A stretch of DNA of 64,000 nucleotides from Paraglaciecola sp. L3A3 (GTDB lineage: Bacteria > Pseudomonadota > Gammaproteobacteria > Enterobacterales > Alteromonadaceae). Made by a program: the position numbers and the translations under genes. The notes beneath the pieces are model-generated. The model was given only the letters and a program-made list of their open reading frames with translations. It had not been told where the DNA came from and made no database searches. The stretch covers positions 4,075,501-4,139,500 of the forward strand of contig NZ_CP047023.1 of assembly GCF_009796765.1 (NCBI RefSeq), read 5' to 3'. Shown here piece after piece: positions 36,666 through 46,269 of this stretch (positions are counted from its first letter, which is position 1; every line of letters begins with the position of its first letter).

Positions 36666-37349
36666 ATGGAAACAATAGCAGAACGACTTAAAAGCGTACA
36701 AGCAAGCATTAAGCAATCTACCCTAGATGCTCATCGTCCATTAAATTCGGTGAGATTGCTAGCCGTAAGTAAAACCAAACCCGTATCTGATATTGTCCAA
36801 GCGTATGAAGCTGGACAACGTTTGTTTGGTGAGAACTATGTGCAAGAAGGTGTAGAAAAGATCCAGGCTTTAGAAAAACTAGCCGATATTGAATGGCATT
36901 TTATTGGCCCCTTACAATCAAATAAGACACGTTTGGTGGCTGATAACTTTGATTGGGTACATACTATTGACCGCTTAAAAATAGCTCAAAGGTTAAATGA
37001 TCAGCGTAGTATTTACCGGCCATTAAATGTCTGTATTCAAGTCAATATTGATGGTGATGAAAATAAATCAGGAGTAACAAGCAACGAACTCCCTGAACTG
37101 GCAAAAGCAATTGAACAGATGCCAAACTTAGTGCTACGTGGTCTAATGACCATTCCTAGAGCCCATCAGTTAAAATCAGAACAGAAATTAAGCTTTAACA
37201 AAATGGCTGATTTATATAATCAACTTAAAAACCTATACCCAAGCGTGAATACCTTATCTATGGGTATGTCTGGTGATATGCAAACGGCCATATTATGCGA
37301 AAGTACAATGGTCAGGGTAGGAACAGGTATTTTTGGCTCTCGTATTTAA
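36666..37349 (+). CDS. yggS: pyridoxal-phosphate homeostasis protein YggS
   Basis: 227 residues of the PLPBP/PROSC family, which binds PLP and buffers cellular B6 vitamers. The PLP lysine lies in LLAVSKTKP; GENYVQEGVEKI, WHFIGPLQSNK and the C-terminal LSMGMSGDMQTAI with GTGIFGSR are all family hallmarks. Starts 29 bases from the divergent pilT start and is followed by proC. Confidence 0.95.
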   Translation: METIAERLKSVQASIKQSTLDAHRPLNSVRLLAVSKTKPVSDIVQAYEAGQRLFGENYVQEGVEKIQALEKLADIEWHFIGPLQSNKTRLVADNFDWVHTIDRLKIAQRLNDQRSIYRPLNVCIQVNIDGDENKSGVTSNELPELAKAIEQMPNLVLRGLMTIPRAHQLKSEQKLSFNKMADLYNQLKNLYPSVNTLSMGMSGDMQTAILCESTMVRVGTGIFGSRI

Positions 37350-37380
37350 ATTCACATAAAATTATTAGGTAAATTTTTAC

Positions 37381-38202
37381 ATGCAACAAAGAACAATAGC
37401 ATTTATCGGCGCTGGCAATATGACCAGAAGCATTATAAGCGGCTTAATCGCTAACGGTTACCCAGCTGAATTAATCATAGCCAGCAACCCGTCAATCGGT
37501 AAACTTGATGTTTTAAAAAACGACTTCGCGATTCAAACGACTCAAGACAACCAGCAAGCAGTTGAATTTGCCGAAGTAGTGGTTTTAGCCGTTAAACCTC
37601 AGTTAATGGAACAAGTTTGCAATCAATTAGCTGAGTCCAACAATCTAGATGGCAAGCTGTTTGTTTCCATCGCAGCCGGCATTCCTACCGCTAGATTACA
37701 ACAAATGTTAAATGGCCACAGTGCAGTCATTCGTACTATGCCAAATACTCCAAGTGCTTTAGGCAAAGGAATGACAGGTTTATTTTCTGCTCCTATTATC
37801 AAGCAAGAAGACAAAACATTTGCTGGCGATCTTATGTCTCAAGTTGGTGAAATAGCTTGGGTGGATAAAGAGTCATTGATAGATTCTGTTACTGCTGCAG
37901 CAGGCAGCAGCCCCGCTTATTTCTTCTTATTTTTAGAAGCCATGGAAAAAGAAGCGGAGCGCCAAGGTTTCGATCACAAAACCGCTCGTTTACTAGTTCA
38001 ACAAGCTATGTTAGGTGCGGCAGAAATGGTTTGTCACAATCCTCAACTTGAATTATCAGAGCTACGCACCCAAGTTACATCTAAAGGAGGCACTACCGCT
38101 AAAGCTATTGAATCTTTTCAACAGCAAGATATAGATAAAGTGGTTGCCACAGCTATGCAAGCAGCAGTGATTCGTGCCGAAGAAATGGCTAAACTGTTTT
38201 AA
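37381..38202 (+). CDS. proC: pyrroline-5-carboxylate reductase
   Basis: 273 residues. It reduces 1-pyrroline-5-carboxylate to proline with NAD(P)H, the last step of proline synthesis. The Rossmann motif is IAFIGAGNMTRSIISGL at the N-terminus; VVLAVKPQ, IRTMPNTPSALGKGMTGL and the C-terminal VTSKGGTTAKAIE catalytic loop are present. yggS-proC-yggT order is conserved. Confidence 0.97.
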   Translation: MQQRTIAFIGAGNMTRSIISGLIANGYPAELIIASNPSIGKLDVLKNDFAIQTTQDNQQAVEFAEVVVLAVKPQLMEQVCNQLAESNNLDGKLFVSIAAGIPTARLQQMLNGHSAVIRTMPNTPSALGKGMTGLFSAPIIKQEDKTFAGDLMSQVGEIAWVDKESLIDSVTAAAGSSPAYFFLFLEAMEKEAERQGFDHKTARLLVQQAMLGAAEMVCHNPQLELSELRTQVTSKGGTTAKAIESFQQQDIDKVVATAMQAAVIRAEEMAKLF

Positions 38203-38221
38203 AAGTTAGGAAAATAATTTT

Positions 38222-38764
38222 ATGAGTTCAGTACAATTTTTAATTAGCACTGTCTTTGACTTGTACCTGATGGTGGTATTGTTACGCCTTTGGTTACAAT
38301 TTGCTCGGGCAGATTTTTATAACCCTTTTAGTCAGTTTGTGGTTAAAGCCACTCATCCTATAGTGGCCCCCATGCGCCGGATATTGCCATCAATAGGCCG
38401 TTTAGATACCGCGACTTTTGTGTTGGCTTTATTGGTTGCAGCTCTTAAACTGGTAATTCTTAATGTGGTGGTAAATGGTGTGGGGATCAATCCAATATCT
38501 CTAGTGATTATTTCTTTTATCATAGTGATTAAAGAAGCCTTTACTGTCGTTATGTATACCTTAATTTTACGAGCAGTCATGAGCTGGATAAGCCAAGGCC
38601 GCAGCCCAATGGAATTAGTATTAAATCAATTAACTGAACCCATGTTAGCGCCAATTCGTCGACGTTTACCAGAAATGGGTGGCTTAGATTTATCAGTTAT
38701 GGTGGTAATATTAGTCCTATTATTTTTACAAAAATTATTAGGTGACATTTTTGGCATTTTTTAA
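38222..38764 (+). CDS. yggT: YggT family membrane protein
   Basis: 180 residues with two copies of the YggT unit, each about 90 residues with two membrane segments and the signature W-L...P-x-N-P or PMRRILP (first: LWLQFARADFYNPFSQFVVK with APMRRILPSIG; second: MSWISQGRSPMELVLNQLTEPMLAPIRR). The family is linked to envelope or osmotic stability; exact role unknown. The next gene overlaps its 3' end by 23 bases. Confidence 0.92.
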   Translation: MSSVQFLISTVFDLYLMVVLLRLWLQFARADFYNPFSQFVVKATHPIVAPMRRILPSIGRLDTATFVLALLVAALKLVILNVVVNGVGINPISLVIISFIIVIKEAFTVVMYTLILRAVMSWISQGRSPMELVLNQLTEPMLAPIRRRLPEMGGLDLSVMVVILVLLFLQKLLGDIFGIF

Positions 38765-39200
38765 ATCGAAAAAATTAACTTGCTTAGCTCTTGTTTGGGC
38801 TAGCTGTGTCACATTGTACGCTAACCCAGTTTTAGCTGAACAAAAAGTCAGTTTAGCCAACTGGGATTTACATTATATTGCTTTAAATAGTACATTTTTA
38901 ACCCCTGACGTAGCGAAACAATACGGCATAGTGCGCAGTAAATTTAACGGCTTAATTAATATTTCTGTACTAGATAGCAAAAGTAAAGCCGCTCAATCAG
39001 TAGCATTAACAGGCACGGCTAAGAATTTACTTGGTGTAGTCAAAAAACTAGCCTTCAAGGAAGTAACAGAAGGTGAAGCTATATACTATTTGGCTGTCTT
39101 ATCTTTTAGCGATCAAGAACAATATCGAATATCAATCGATATTAATGACGGGAAAGTAACAAAAACGCTAAAATTCCAGCATAAGTTTTACGCAGATTAG
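38742..39200 (+). CDS. DUF4426 exported protein
   Basis: 152 residues starting at a GTG at 38742 inside the end of yggT; a hydrophobic signal ends near NPVLAEQ. The mature domain (VSLANWDLHYIALNSTFLTP, then YGIVRSKFNGLINISVL, and DINDGKVTKTLKFQHKFY) fits DUF4426, which usually lies beside yggT. Small periplasmic protein, function unknown. A hairpin terminator follows. Confidence 0.82.
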   Translation: MTFLAFFKSKKLTCLALVWASCVTLYANPVLAEQKVSLANWDLHYIALNSTFLTPDVAKQYGIVRSKFNGLINISVLDSKSKAAQSVALTGTAKNLLGVVKKLAFKEVTEGEAIYYLAVLSFSDQEQYRISIDINDGKVTKTLKFQHKFYAD

Positions 39201-39215
39201 ACATCTATCCGCCTT

Positions 39216-39235
39216 GGGAGTTGATAACTCCCTTT
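39216..39235 (+). terminator. terminator of the yggS-proC-yggT-DUF4426 operon
   Basis: GGGAGTT-GAT-AACTCCC, a perfect 7-bp stem with a 3-base loop, followed by TTT, 15 bases after the DUF4426 stop. Confidence 0.6.
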
Positions 39236-39318
39236 AAAAGCCTATATTTAATTGCACTTAATTTCGACTTACTCTAAGGTAATCATAAGATATGGTTATT
39301 GTTTAAGGGAGTATGTTT

Positions 39319-40626
39319 GTGAGTATCAAAAAACCAAAAATCATCTGCAAACTCCCTTTAAAGACAAGTGCAAGTCGTCGAGAGGCATTAAAAACCATAG
39401 GTCAGGCAGTAATTAGCGCTACGGCCATAACTCAAGCCCCTTATGTTTTTGCCAAACAACGTACTCAATTAAAAGTATTAGGCACACATGTCACTTTACA
39501 GGAAGAATTACGTCAAAAAGCCATGGAAGATCTCGGCATAGATTTGATTTATGAAGCAAAAGGTAGCGCTGCCGTATTGCAAAAAGCGTCAATGAACCCA
39601 CAATCCTTTGATTTATATGAACAATGGTCAAACAGCATCCGCCCCCTTTGGGCCGCTCGCACTATTCAACCAATAGAGAAAAAACGTCTAACCTATTGGG
39701 ATGAAATAAACCCATTAAGTAAAACCGGCAAAGTCAGTGATGAAGCAAAAATTGGTGCTGGGGATGCCCCAAATAAGATATTACATATCCAAAAAGATGG
39801 CTCATTAGGCAAAAATCACACTGAGCAAATTAGTTTTTTGCCCTATGTACATAATGTTGATTCATTTGGTTACAACACAGATATCATTGTCCCTGGCGAA
39901 GCATACAAAACTGAAAGCTGGGGATGGTTACTTGATCCTAAACATCAAGGAAAAGTGGCCATAGTTAATGCTCCTAGTATTGGCATATTTGATTTAGCTT
40001 TGGCGGCTCAAGCACAAGGTTTTATTACGTTTAATGACATAGGTAATATAACTAAAGCAGAATTAGATACGTTATTTAAAATATTGATTAATCTGAAACA
40101 CCAAAACCATTTTAGCGGATTTTGGAATTCAGTTCCCGAATCTATCGATTTTATGAGAACTGGTAGAGTAGCAATCAGCAGTTTGTTTTCTCCCGCAGTT
40201 TCAACATTAAACAGCCAAAATATAAACGTTAGATACGCTGCCCCCAAAGAGGGGTACAGAGGTTGGCATGGCGTAATGTGTTTATCGGCCGCTACACAAG
40301 GACGAACTAAAGACGCAGCTTATGATTACATGAATTGGTGGTTATCAGGATGGCCAGGTGCTTTCATTGCTCGGCAAGGGTATTATATTTCTAACCCCCA
40401 ACGTTCAGCCAAATATTTAAATAAGTCAGAATGGGACTATTGGTATGAGGGTAAAGCCGCGAACGAAAATTTACTCGGGACTGATGGAAAACTTTCAGTA
40501 AAAAAAGGCGACATACGTTCGGGTGGTAGTTACATTAAGCGATTTAGTAATATAGCGGTTTGGAATACTGCTATGCCCACTTACGATTATAGTGTACAGA
40601 AGTGGTACGAATTTATTAGTTCATAA
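39319..40626 (+). CDS. extracellular solute-binding protein (spermidine/putrescine-type)
   Basis: 435 residues from the GTG at 39319, which is 7 bases after AAGGGAG; an ATG at 39313 is only 1 base from it. SRREALKTIG followed by a hydrophobic stretch resembles a Tat signal. The mature part (LKVLGTHVTLQEELRQKAMEDLGI, then a Trp-rich C-terminal half) has the PotD-like solute-binding layout. No ABC permease or ATPase genes are nearby; a hybrid histidine kinase follows at 19 bases, so it may present a ligand to the kinase. Confidence 0.8.
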   Translation: MSIKKPKIICKLPLKTSASRREALKTIGQAVISATAITQAPYVFAKQRTQLKVLGTHVTLQEELRQKAMEDLGIDLIYEAKGSAAVLQKASMNPQSFDLYEQWSNSIRPLWAARTIQPIEKKRLTYWDEINPLSKTGKVSDEAKIGAGDAPNKILHIQKDGSLGKNHTEQISFLPYVHNVDSFGYNTDIIVPGEAYKTESWGWLLDPKHQGKVAIVNAPSIGIFDLALAAQAQGFITFNDIGNITKAELDTLFKILINLKHQNHFSGFWNSVPESIDFMRTGRVAISSLFSPAVSTLNSQNINVRYAAPKEGYRGWHGVMCLSAATQGRTKDAAYDYMNWWLSGWPGAFIARQGYYISNPQRSAKYLNKSEWDYWYEGKAANENLLGTDGKLSVKKGDIRSGGSYIKRFSNIAVWNTAMPTYDYSVQKWYEFISS

Positions 40627-40645
40627 TTATATTTTAAGGTGCAGT

Positions 40646-43339
40646 GTGCTTAAAACAATAAAAGCTCAGATTATATTAGTCTCAGTAATCTTAACAATAC
40701 TACTTCTATCGCAAGTATTTTTATCCCGTAGTATCAGAGCGACATTTGTCGACAGCCTAGATCTAACCCAAGAAGCCGTGCTTAAAGTGAGTCTGGTAAG
40801 AGAGTTAGAGAGAGATGTTATCGACTTACAACGTAATGTTCTGATATACAAAGAATCAGCAAGTGAATCAGCGATTAATCGCTTCAATACCTTGATGAAA
40901 AGAAATCAACAAAACCTCACATCATTAGAAGATCTCACCGCTCATCAAGCACAAAAAGATGTTTATCATGATTATATTTTGCGGATGCGTGCCCACCTTC
41001 AAGAATATGATGAAAATTTTGGCAATGTGATTATTGGACGAACAAAAAGACAATATATCCATAAAGTCGGTATTTTAGCTGAATTAGAGTCCATATTTAA
41101 TCAATTAAAAGTAAACCAGACCTCAACAACTGCTTCAATGAATCAAATTCGTTATCACCTTGCAAGAGCTCAAAACTTCTTACTGCAGTATCTAGTCACC
41201 CCAGAACAAGAACTAGTCACCTCTTTTCAATCTCAACTAAAAGAAGCCAAAATAATAGCCTTAAGCCAACTTGAACAAAGTAATCAGCTACAACCTGTTT
41301 TAGATAAACTATTGCAAGTTGAAAGTGATTTTTTGCAGTTATCGCAAATTACTCGTGGCTATTTATTTTTAGTCAATGTGGTGATGGCAGGTTCTGCCAA
41401 TGAATTTCTTTTTCTAGCCCGTGAACTAAATAGATTAGTGACTGAAAACTTTACTGAGACAAATATTAATGTAAAACAATCAGTAGAAGATACCCAAATT
41501 AGAAGTGATTTATTTTCTGCATTCGGCATTTTATTAGCGCTTAGCACCGCATTATTCCTAGGTTATCGAATCATGGTACCGATAAAAAACATTACAGTAA
41601 TTTTTGAAAAATTAGCCAAAGGAAAAGACATAGAAACGATACATGGACTGGATAGAAAAGATGAAATAGGTCAATTAGCTCAATCCGCATCCGTGTTCCA
41701 TGAAAAAAATAAGCAGACCACAGTGTTACTTGAACAGTCACAAATGCTTAACTCCAAACAAGAAGCCCTAAACCAACAACTGATGATCTCTAACAGAGCT
41801 GCTGAACAAGCAACGGCGTCCAAAAGCATATTTTTAGCCAATATGAGTCATGAGATACGCACCCCAATGAACGGTATCATTGGTATGTTAGATGTGATTT
41901 TAAGTAGCGATCTGACAGCAGAGCAGCGGGAAAAACTAGATAAAGTCGCCTATTCCGGAAAAATTTTATTAAGCTTAATTAATGATATTTTAGACTTTTC
42001 AAAAATAGAAGCCGGTAAATTGGATATTGAAAATGTTGAGTTTTCGATTAATTCAGTTTTAGCTAATACCTTGGCCAATATATCAACCCGCGCTAAAGAA
42101 AAAAATCTTAATGTGTTGTTTTATGTCAACCCCGAAATTCCTAATACCTTAATTGGTGATCCCTTACGTATCACTCAGGTTTTATTAAATTTATGCAGCA
42201 ACTCCATAAAGTTTACTAACCATGGTTCGGTAAATATCGAAGTAGATCTTATCGACTCTAACCAAGCCGATTCGATTAAATTATCGGTAAAAGTAATCGA
42301 TACTGGTATCGGTATGAGTAAAGAACAAGTGAATAAAGTATTTGATTCTTTCACTCAAGCTGATGGCTCAACGAGTCGAAATTTTGGTGGAACTGGTTTA
42401 GGGCTTACTATTGTAAAACAGTTAATAAACTTAATGCATGGCGAAATTTCTTTACTTTCAAAACCAGGCAAAGGCAGTACATTTAGCTTAATGATCCCTC
42501 TTCATATAAGCAGAAATGCAACGGCCATTTTGCCCATGCAAAAAATAACCGATGGGAAGCTTTATTATTTTAGTGAAAGTAGAAAAGGCCTATTATATTC
42601 TCAGTACATTGAAAGAACTTGCCCGAACTATCATCACTTTCCATTATCTGCTATCTCTGAACACGCCAATAAAATCACTGCAGAAGATGCAGTGATTATT
42701 GATGTGGCGAGTTTGCCTGCATTCAAAAAATTCCATCAACTAGTAATCAAAATAAAAGAAAAAACAGACAAAATTGGTTTTATTACTAATTCGCAACCCA
42801 GTAATTTACCTAGTCAATTAACCTCATTATGGTCGGCAGAATGTCTGACCCACCCTTTTGTGCCACATCAAGCCGCTGACTTTCTAGCTCATGTATTTAG
42901 TAGCACAAATATAATGCAAGATCCTACGCTTATTAAACTTGATGGTTACGTTCAACAAACTTACCTTGGACATATTTTACTGGTTGAAGATAATCACATA
43001 AACCAAGCAGTAGCAGGCGAGATGCTAAAAATATTGGGCATAAGTTACGACACAGCTGAAGATGGGCTTCAAGCCGTGACTAAAGTCACTAACTCCCCAT
43101 ATTACGACCTGATATTAATGGATATTCAAATGCCAATAATGGATGGCTACGAAGCAACACAAGAAATTAGAAAGCACGGTCATAAAGACCTAATTATTTG
43201 TGGTTTGTCAGCGAATGCCATGAAAGAAGATTATACCAACGCGAAAAAAATCGGCATGAATGATTATATTACTAAGCCTCTAAAGCTTAAATCTTTAGAG
43301 GCATTGGTTAAGAAGTATTTAAAATCAACTAAACCATAA
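40646..43339 (+). CDS. hybrid sensor histidine kinase with receiver domain
   Basis: 897 residues from the GTG at 40646, 6 bases after AAGG; the open frame to 40592 overlaps the upstream gene and is rejected. Order: N-terminal membrane helix (about 5-28), large helical periplasmic sensor, second membrane helix near 300, HAMP, HisKA (NMSHEIRTPMNG), HATPase (VIDTGIGMSKEQ, GTGLGLTIVKQL), and a receiver near the end (LLVEDNHINQ, LILMDIQMPIMDGY, YITKPL). Resembles TorS/BarA kinases. No Hpt domain is present. Likely forms a ligand-sensing pair with the upstream solute-binding protein. Confidence 0.9.
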   Translation: MLKTIKAQIILVSVILTILLLSQVFLSRSIRATFVDSLDLTQEAVLKVSLVRELERDVIDLQRNVLIYKESASESAINRFNTLMKRNQQNLTSLEDLTAHQAQKDVYHDYILRMRAHLQEYDENFGNVIIGRTKRQYIHKVGILAELESIFNQLKVNQTSTTASMNQIRYHLARAQNFLLQYLVTPEQELVTSFQSQLKEAKIIALSQLEQSNQLQPVLDKLLQVESDFLQLSQITRGYLFLVNVVMAGSANEFLFLARELNRLVTENFTETNINVKQSVEDTQIRSDLFSAFGILLALSTALFLGYRIMVPIKNITVIFEKLAKGKDIETIHGLDRKDEIGQLAQSASVFHEKNKQTTVLLEQSQMLNSKQEALNQQLMISNRAAEQATASKSIFLANMSHEIRTPMNGIIGMLDVILSSDLTAEQREKLDKVAYSGKILLSLINDILDFSKIEAGKLDIENVEFSINSVLANTLANISTRAKEKNLNVLFYVNPEIPNTLIGDPLRITQVLLNLCSNSIKFTNHGSVNIEVDLIDSNQADSIKLSVKVIDTGIGMSKEQVNKVFDSFTQADGSTSRNFGGTGLGLTIVKQLINLMHGEISLLSKPGKGSTFSLMIPLHISRNATAILPMQKITDGKLYYFSESRKGLLYSQYIERTCPNYHHFPLSAISEHANKITAEDAVIIDVASLPAFKKFHQLVIKIKEKTDKIGFITNSQPSNLPSQLTSLWSAECLTHPFVPHQAADFLAHVFSSTNIMQDPTLIKLDGYVQQTYLGHILLVEDNHINQAVAGEMLKILGISYDTAEDGLQAVTKVTNSPYYDLILMDIQMPIMDGYEATQEIRKHGHKDLIICGLSANAMKEDYTNAKKIGMNDYITKPLKLKSLEALVKKYLKSTKP
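43276..43302. promoter_or_regulatory. perfect 10-bp hairpin inside the 3' end of the kinase gene
   Basis: GCCTCTAAAG and CTTTAGAGGC form a perfect 10-bp stem with a 7-base loop, within the kinase codons 37 bases before its stop. The convergent xylR gene stops only 3 bases further on, so this hairpin could slow transcription from both sides; there is no T-run. Confidence 0.45.
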
Positions 43340-43342
43340 GAG

Positions 43343-44515
43343 TTAATTTTGAGTATGTTCTATTCTGTATTCTCTCGGTGTTTGACTATAATGTTTTTTA
43401 AACACAGCATACATATATTGAAGCGAAGGATAACCACACACTTGTGCGACTTCACTGGTTGGTAACTCTGTTTCTGCGAGTAACTTGCTGGCCTTCTCTA
43501 ATTTTTCATTGTGGATTTCAGCATGTATGCTGTGACCTCTTTCATCTTTGAAGCGTTGTTCTAGATTTGAACGAGATACCCCAACAAAATCCAACACCTG
43601 ATCAACCTTAATCCCACGACAAGCATTTTGCCGAATATAGTGCATAGCTTGGATAACAAAGGGATCTTTTAAAGCTTTAAAATCAGTAGATTGACGTTCC
43701 GACACCCCTAATGGCGGCACTAACACTCGTTTGTTTTTTAAACCATCATTATCTAAATGACGATGTAATAATTTTGCCGCTTGAAAGCCCATATCAAAAC
43801 AGCCTTGTGTAACTGAGCTTAAACTAATACGACTCAAATAACGGGCAATATCATCATCATCTATGCCTACAATAGAAATATTGTCAGGTACTAATTTTCC
43901 AATATGATCGCAAGCTTGCAATAAATGCCTAGCGCGCGCATCTGTTACTGCAACTATGCCAACTGGATTAGGTAAAGCTTGGATCCAATCTGTCACTCTG
44001 TTCATGGTATATTGCCAAGTTTCTGGTCGGGTTGGATGGCCACGATAAATAGAACAATCGTAACCATCCTCCTTACACAACTTAATCATCGCCTGCTCAC
44101 GCTCTACAGCCCATCTGTGATTGTTGTCAGCCGGAAATCCATAAAAAGCAAAACGTTCCAAGCCTTTTTTCTTTAAATGCTCATAAGCACACTTAACTAC
44201 AGCAAAGTTATCTGTGGCAACATAGGGCACGTCTGGGTAATCAGCCTGATTTGAATATGATCCTCCCACACCAATAACCGGAACTTTGGCATTTAATAAG
44301 GCGGTTTGGATTGTCGGATCATCAAAGTCAGCAATAATTCCGTCTCCTCCCCATTCATCTATATTTTCTAGGCGTGTTAAAAGATCTTCTTCAAGATAGA
44401 TATCCCAATCTACTTTTGACGATTGCAGATAATGACCAATTCCTTCAATCACTTGACGGTCGTATACTTTATTGGCATTAAACAAAAGACTAATACTGTG
44501 TTTAGCTTGGAACAT
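43343..44515 (-). CDS. xylR: xylose operon regulator XylR (AraC family)
   Basis: 390 residues. The N-terminal two thirds are a LacI/periplasmic-binding-like sugar-binding domain (ISLLFNANKVYDRQVIEGI, then ERFAFYGFPADNNHRWAVERE, ISIVGIDDDDIARYLSRI); the C-terminal 100 residues are an AraC helix-turn-helix (VDQVLDFVGVSRSNLEQRFKDERG, then VAQVCGYPSLQYMYAVFKKHY). This is the XylR layout; it senses D-xylose and activates xylA/xylB. It is divergent from xylB-xylA. Confidence 0.93.
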   Translation of the reverse strand: MFQAKHSISLLFNANKVYDRQVIEGIGHYLQSSKVDWDIYLEEDLLTRLENIDEWGGDGIIADFDDPTIQTALLNAKVPVIGVGGSYSNQADYPDVPYVATDNFAVVKCAYEHLKKKGLERFAFYGFPADNNHRWAVEREQAMIKLCKEDGYDCSIYRGHPTRPETWQYTMNRVTDWIQALPNPVGIVAVTDARARHLLQACDHIGKLVPDNISIVGIDDDDIARYLSRISLSSVTQGCFDMGFQAAKLLHRHLDNDGLKNKRVLVPPLGVSERQSTDFKALKDPFVIQAMHYIRQNACRGIKVDQVLDFVGVSRSNLEQRFKDERGHSIHAEIHNEKLEKASKLLAETELPTSEVAQVCGYPSLQYMYAVFKKHYSQTPREYRIEHTQN

Positions 44516-44570
44516 AAATAACTCCGGTGTATCTAGGGTCTATAAATAGTTTTATGTTTTCTTATTTCTC

Positions 44571-44586
44571 GTAACATCATTGTTAC
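44571..44586. promoter_or_regulatory. GTAACA-TCAT-TGTTAC palindrome in the xylR/xylB spacer
   Basis: A perfect 6-4-6 inverted repeat in the 198-base divergent spacer, about 55 bases upstream of the xylR start. It is a candidate operator; AraC-type regulators usually use direct repeats, so the bound factor could be another protein. Confidence 0.35.
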
Positions 44587-44713
44587 AAATGATTGTAGAT
44601 TCTGCCTAGATATTTTTTACTTTTTTTCGTTATTTAATTTCGTTTTCGCTTCCTAGGCTCTTTATATCCTATTCTCTTTGCTATAGTCATTAAAACTTTT
44701 CAGGAGAAGTATA

Positions 44714-46168
44714 ATGTTTCTAGGCGTCGATTTAGGCACTTCAGGTATTAAAATAGTGTTAACAAACACAGATGGCGAAATAATTGATAGCGCTTCAAGC
44801 TCTTTCGATGTGAGTCGTCCTCATCCACTTTGGTCTGAACAAAACCCTCAAGATTGGTGGACTGGATTTTGTGAAGCGATGGATATTCTAAGTAAAAAGC
44901 AGCCCTTAGAAAAAGTACAAGCAATTGGTCTAGCTGGACAAATGCATGGTGCCACTTTATTAGACACTCAACAAAATATAATTCGTCCTGCCATTTTATG
45001 GAATGACGGCCGCTGTGAAGCCGAATGTAAGGCACTAGAAAAGCTAGTTCCTGAAGTACAAAAAATCACTGGTAATATTGTGATGCCCGGTTTTACCGCA
45101 CCTAAATTATTATGGGTTAAAAATCACGAAGCCGACAACTTCGCAAAAGTTGATAAAGTTTTACTGCCTAAAGACTACTTACGTTATTTAATGACAGGTG
45201 ATTTTGCATCAGATATGTCTGATGCTGCTGGCACTATGTGGTTAGACGTAAGTTCTCGTCAATGGCATGCAGGTTTATTAGCCGCCTGTGGTTTATCCGA
45301 AGCCAATATGCCTAAACTTTATGAAGGTTCAGAGATCACCGGCAACTTAAGTGCAGATGTTGCAGCCCGTTGGAACATGCAAACTGTACCAGTTGTTGCA
45401 GGCGGAGGTGACAATGCCGCAGGAGCTGTGGGTGTTGGCATAGTGAAGCCTGGTCAAGCCATGTTATCCCTAGGTACATCAGGTGTGTATTTTGCAGTAA
45501 CAGATGGTTTTAAAGCCAACCCTGAATCAGCTGTACATAGTTTTTGTCACGCCTTACCTAACACTTGGCATCTCATGTCAGTCATGTTAAGTGCTGCAAG
45601 TTGTTTGCAATGGTATGCAGAATCTATCGCGCAAAAGCCGGTAGCAGAGTTACTTAAAGAGTTAGACGAAGCTGATATCGACATAGCTAACGCACCAATA
45701 TTTTTACCTTATTTAAGTGGTGAACGTACCCCTCATAATAACCCAATGGCAACCGGTAGCTTTTTTGGTTTAACTCACTCAACCGATCAAGCTAGCTTAA
45801 CTCATAGTGTGTTAGAAGGCGTGAGTTTTGCTTTTGCCGATGGCATTGAGTGTTTACATAACTCAGGTGTTGATGCCGACGAAATCACCTTAATTGGTGG
45901 TGGTGCTAAAAGTGTTTATTGGCGTCAACTATTAGCTGACGTGTTAAACCGTTCGGTTAATTACCGTAAAGGAGGAGACGTAGGTCCAGGTTTAGGTGCC
46001 GCCCGACTCGCGCAAATAGCAATTGATACGGATAAAAAATTAGAGCAAATTTGTCCACAACCAGACTTAGAAGCCGTGTTTGAACCCAACAACACTAATG
46101 CAATTTTATACGCAAAACGCCGTGAAAAATTCAAACAGTTATATAAACAATTAGCCCCCTTATTTTAA
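44714..46168 (+). CDS. xylB: xylulokinase
   Basis: 484 residues, FGGY sugar-kinase family, as in E. coli XylB. It phosphorylates D-xylulose to xylulose 5-phosphate for the pentose phosphate pathway. The ATPase motif FLGVDLGTSGIKIV starts the protein; GLAGQMHGATLLD (family substrate loop), PAILWNDGR, PKDYLRYLMTGDFASDMSDAAGT, and TLIGGGAKSVYWRQLLADVL are present. The start follows AGGAGAA. xylA follows 101 bases later. Confidence 0.96.
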   Translation: MFLGVDLGTSGIKIVLTNTDGEIIDSASSSFDVSRPHPLWSEQNPQDWWTGFCEAMDILSKKQPLEKVQAIGLAGQMHGATLLDTQQNIIRPAILWNDGRCEAECKALEKLVPEVQKITGNIVMPGFTAPKLLWVKNHEADNFAKVDKVLLPKDYLRYLMTGDFASDMSDAAGTMWLDVSSRQWHAGLLAACGLSEANMPKLYEGSEITGNLSADVAARWNMQTVPVVAGGGDNAAGAVGVGIVKPGQAMLSLGTSGVYFAVTDGFKANPESAVHSFCHALPNTWHLMSVMLSAASCLQWYAESIAQKPVAELLKELDEADIDIANAPIFLPYLSGERTPHNNPMATGSFFGLTHSTDQASLTHSVLEGVSFAFADGIECLHNSGVDADEITLIGGGAKSVYWRQLLADVLNRSVNYRKGGDVGPGLGAARLAQIAIDTDKKLEQICPQPDLEAVFEPNNTNAILYAKRREKFKQLYKQLAPLF

Positions 46169-46269
46169 ATAAAAAGAACAAATCTTTACCGAGAAAACAT
46201 AATTGAGCATCTGTCATATTTAGCAGATGATAATTTAAATTTAGAAATAATTAATAGCAGGAGAGCCTC

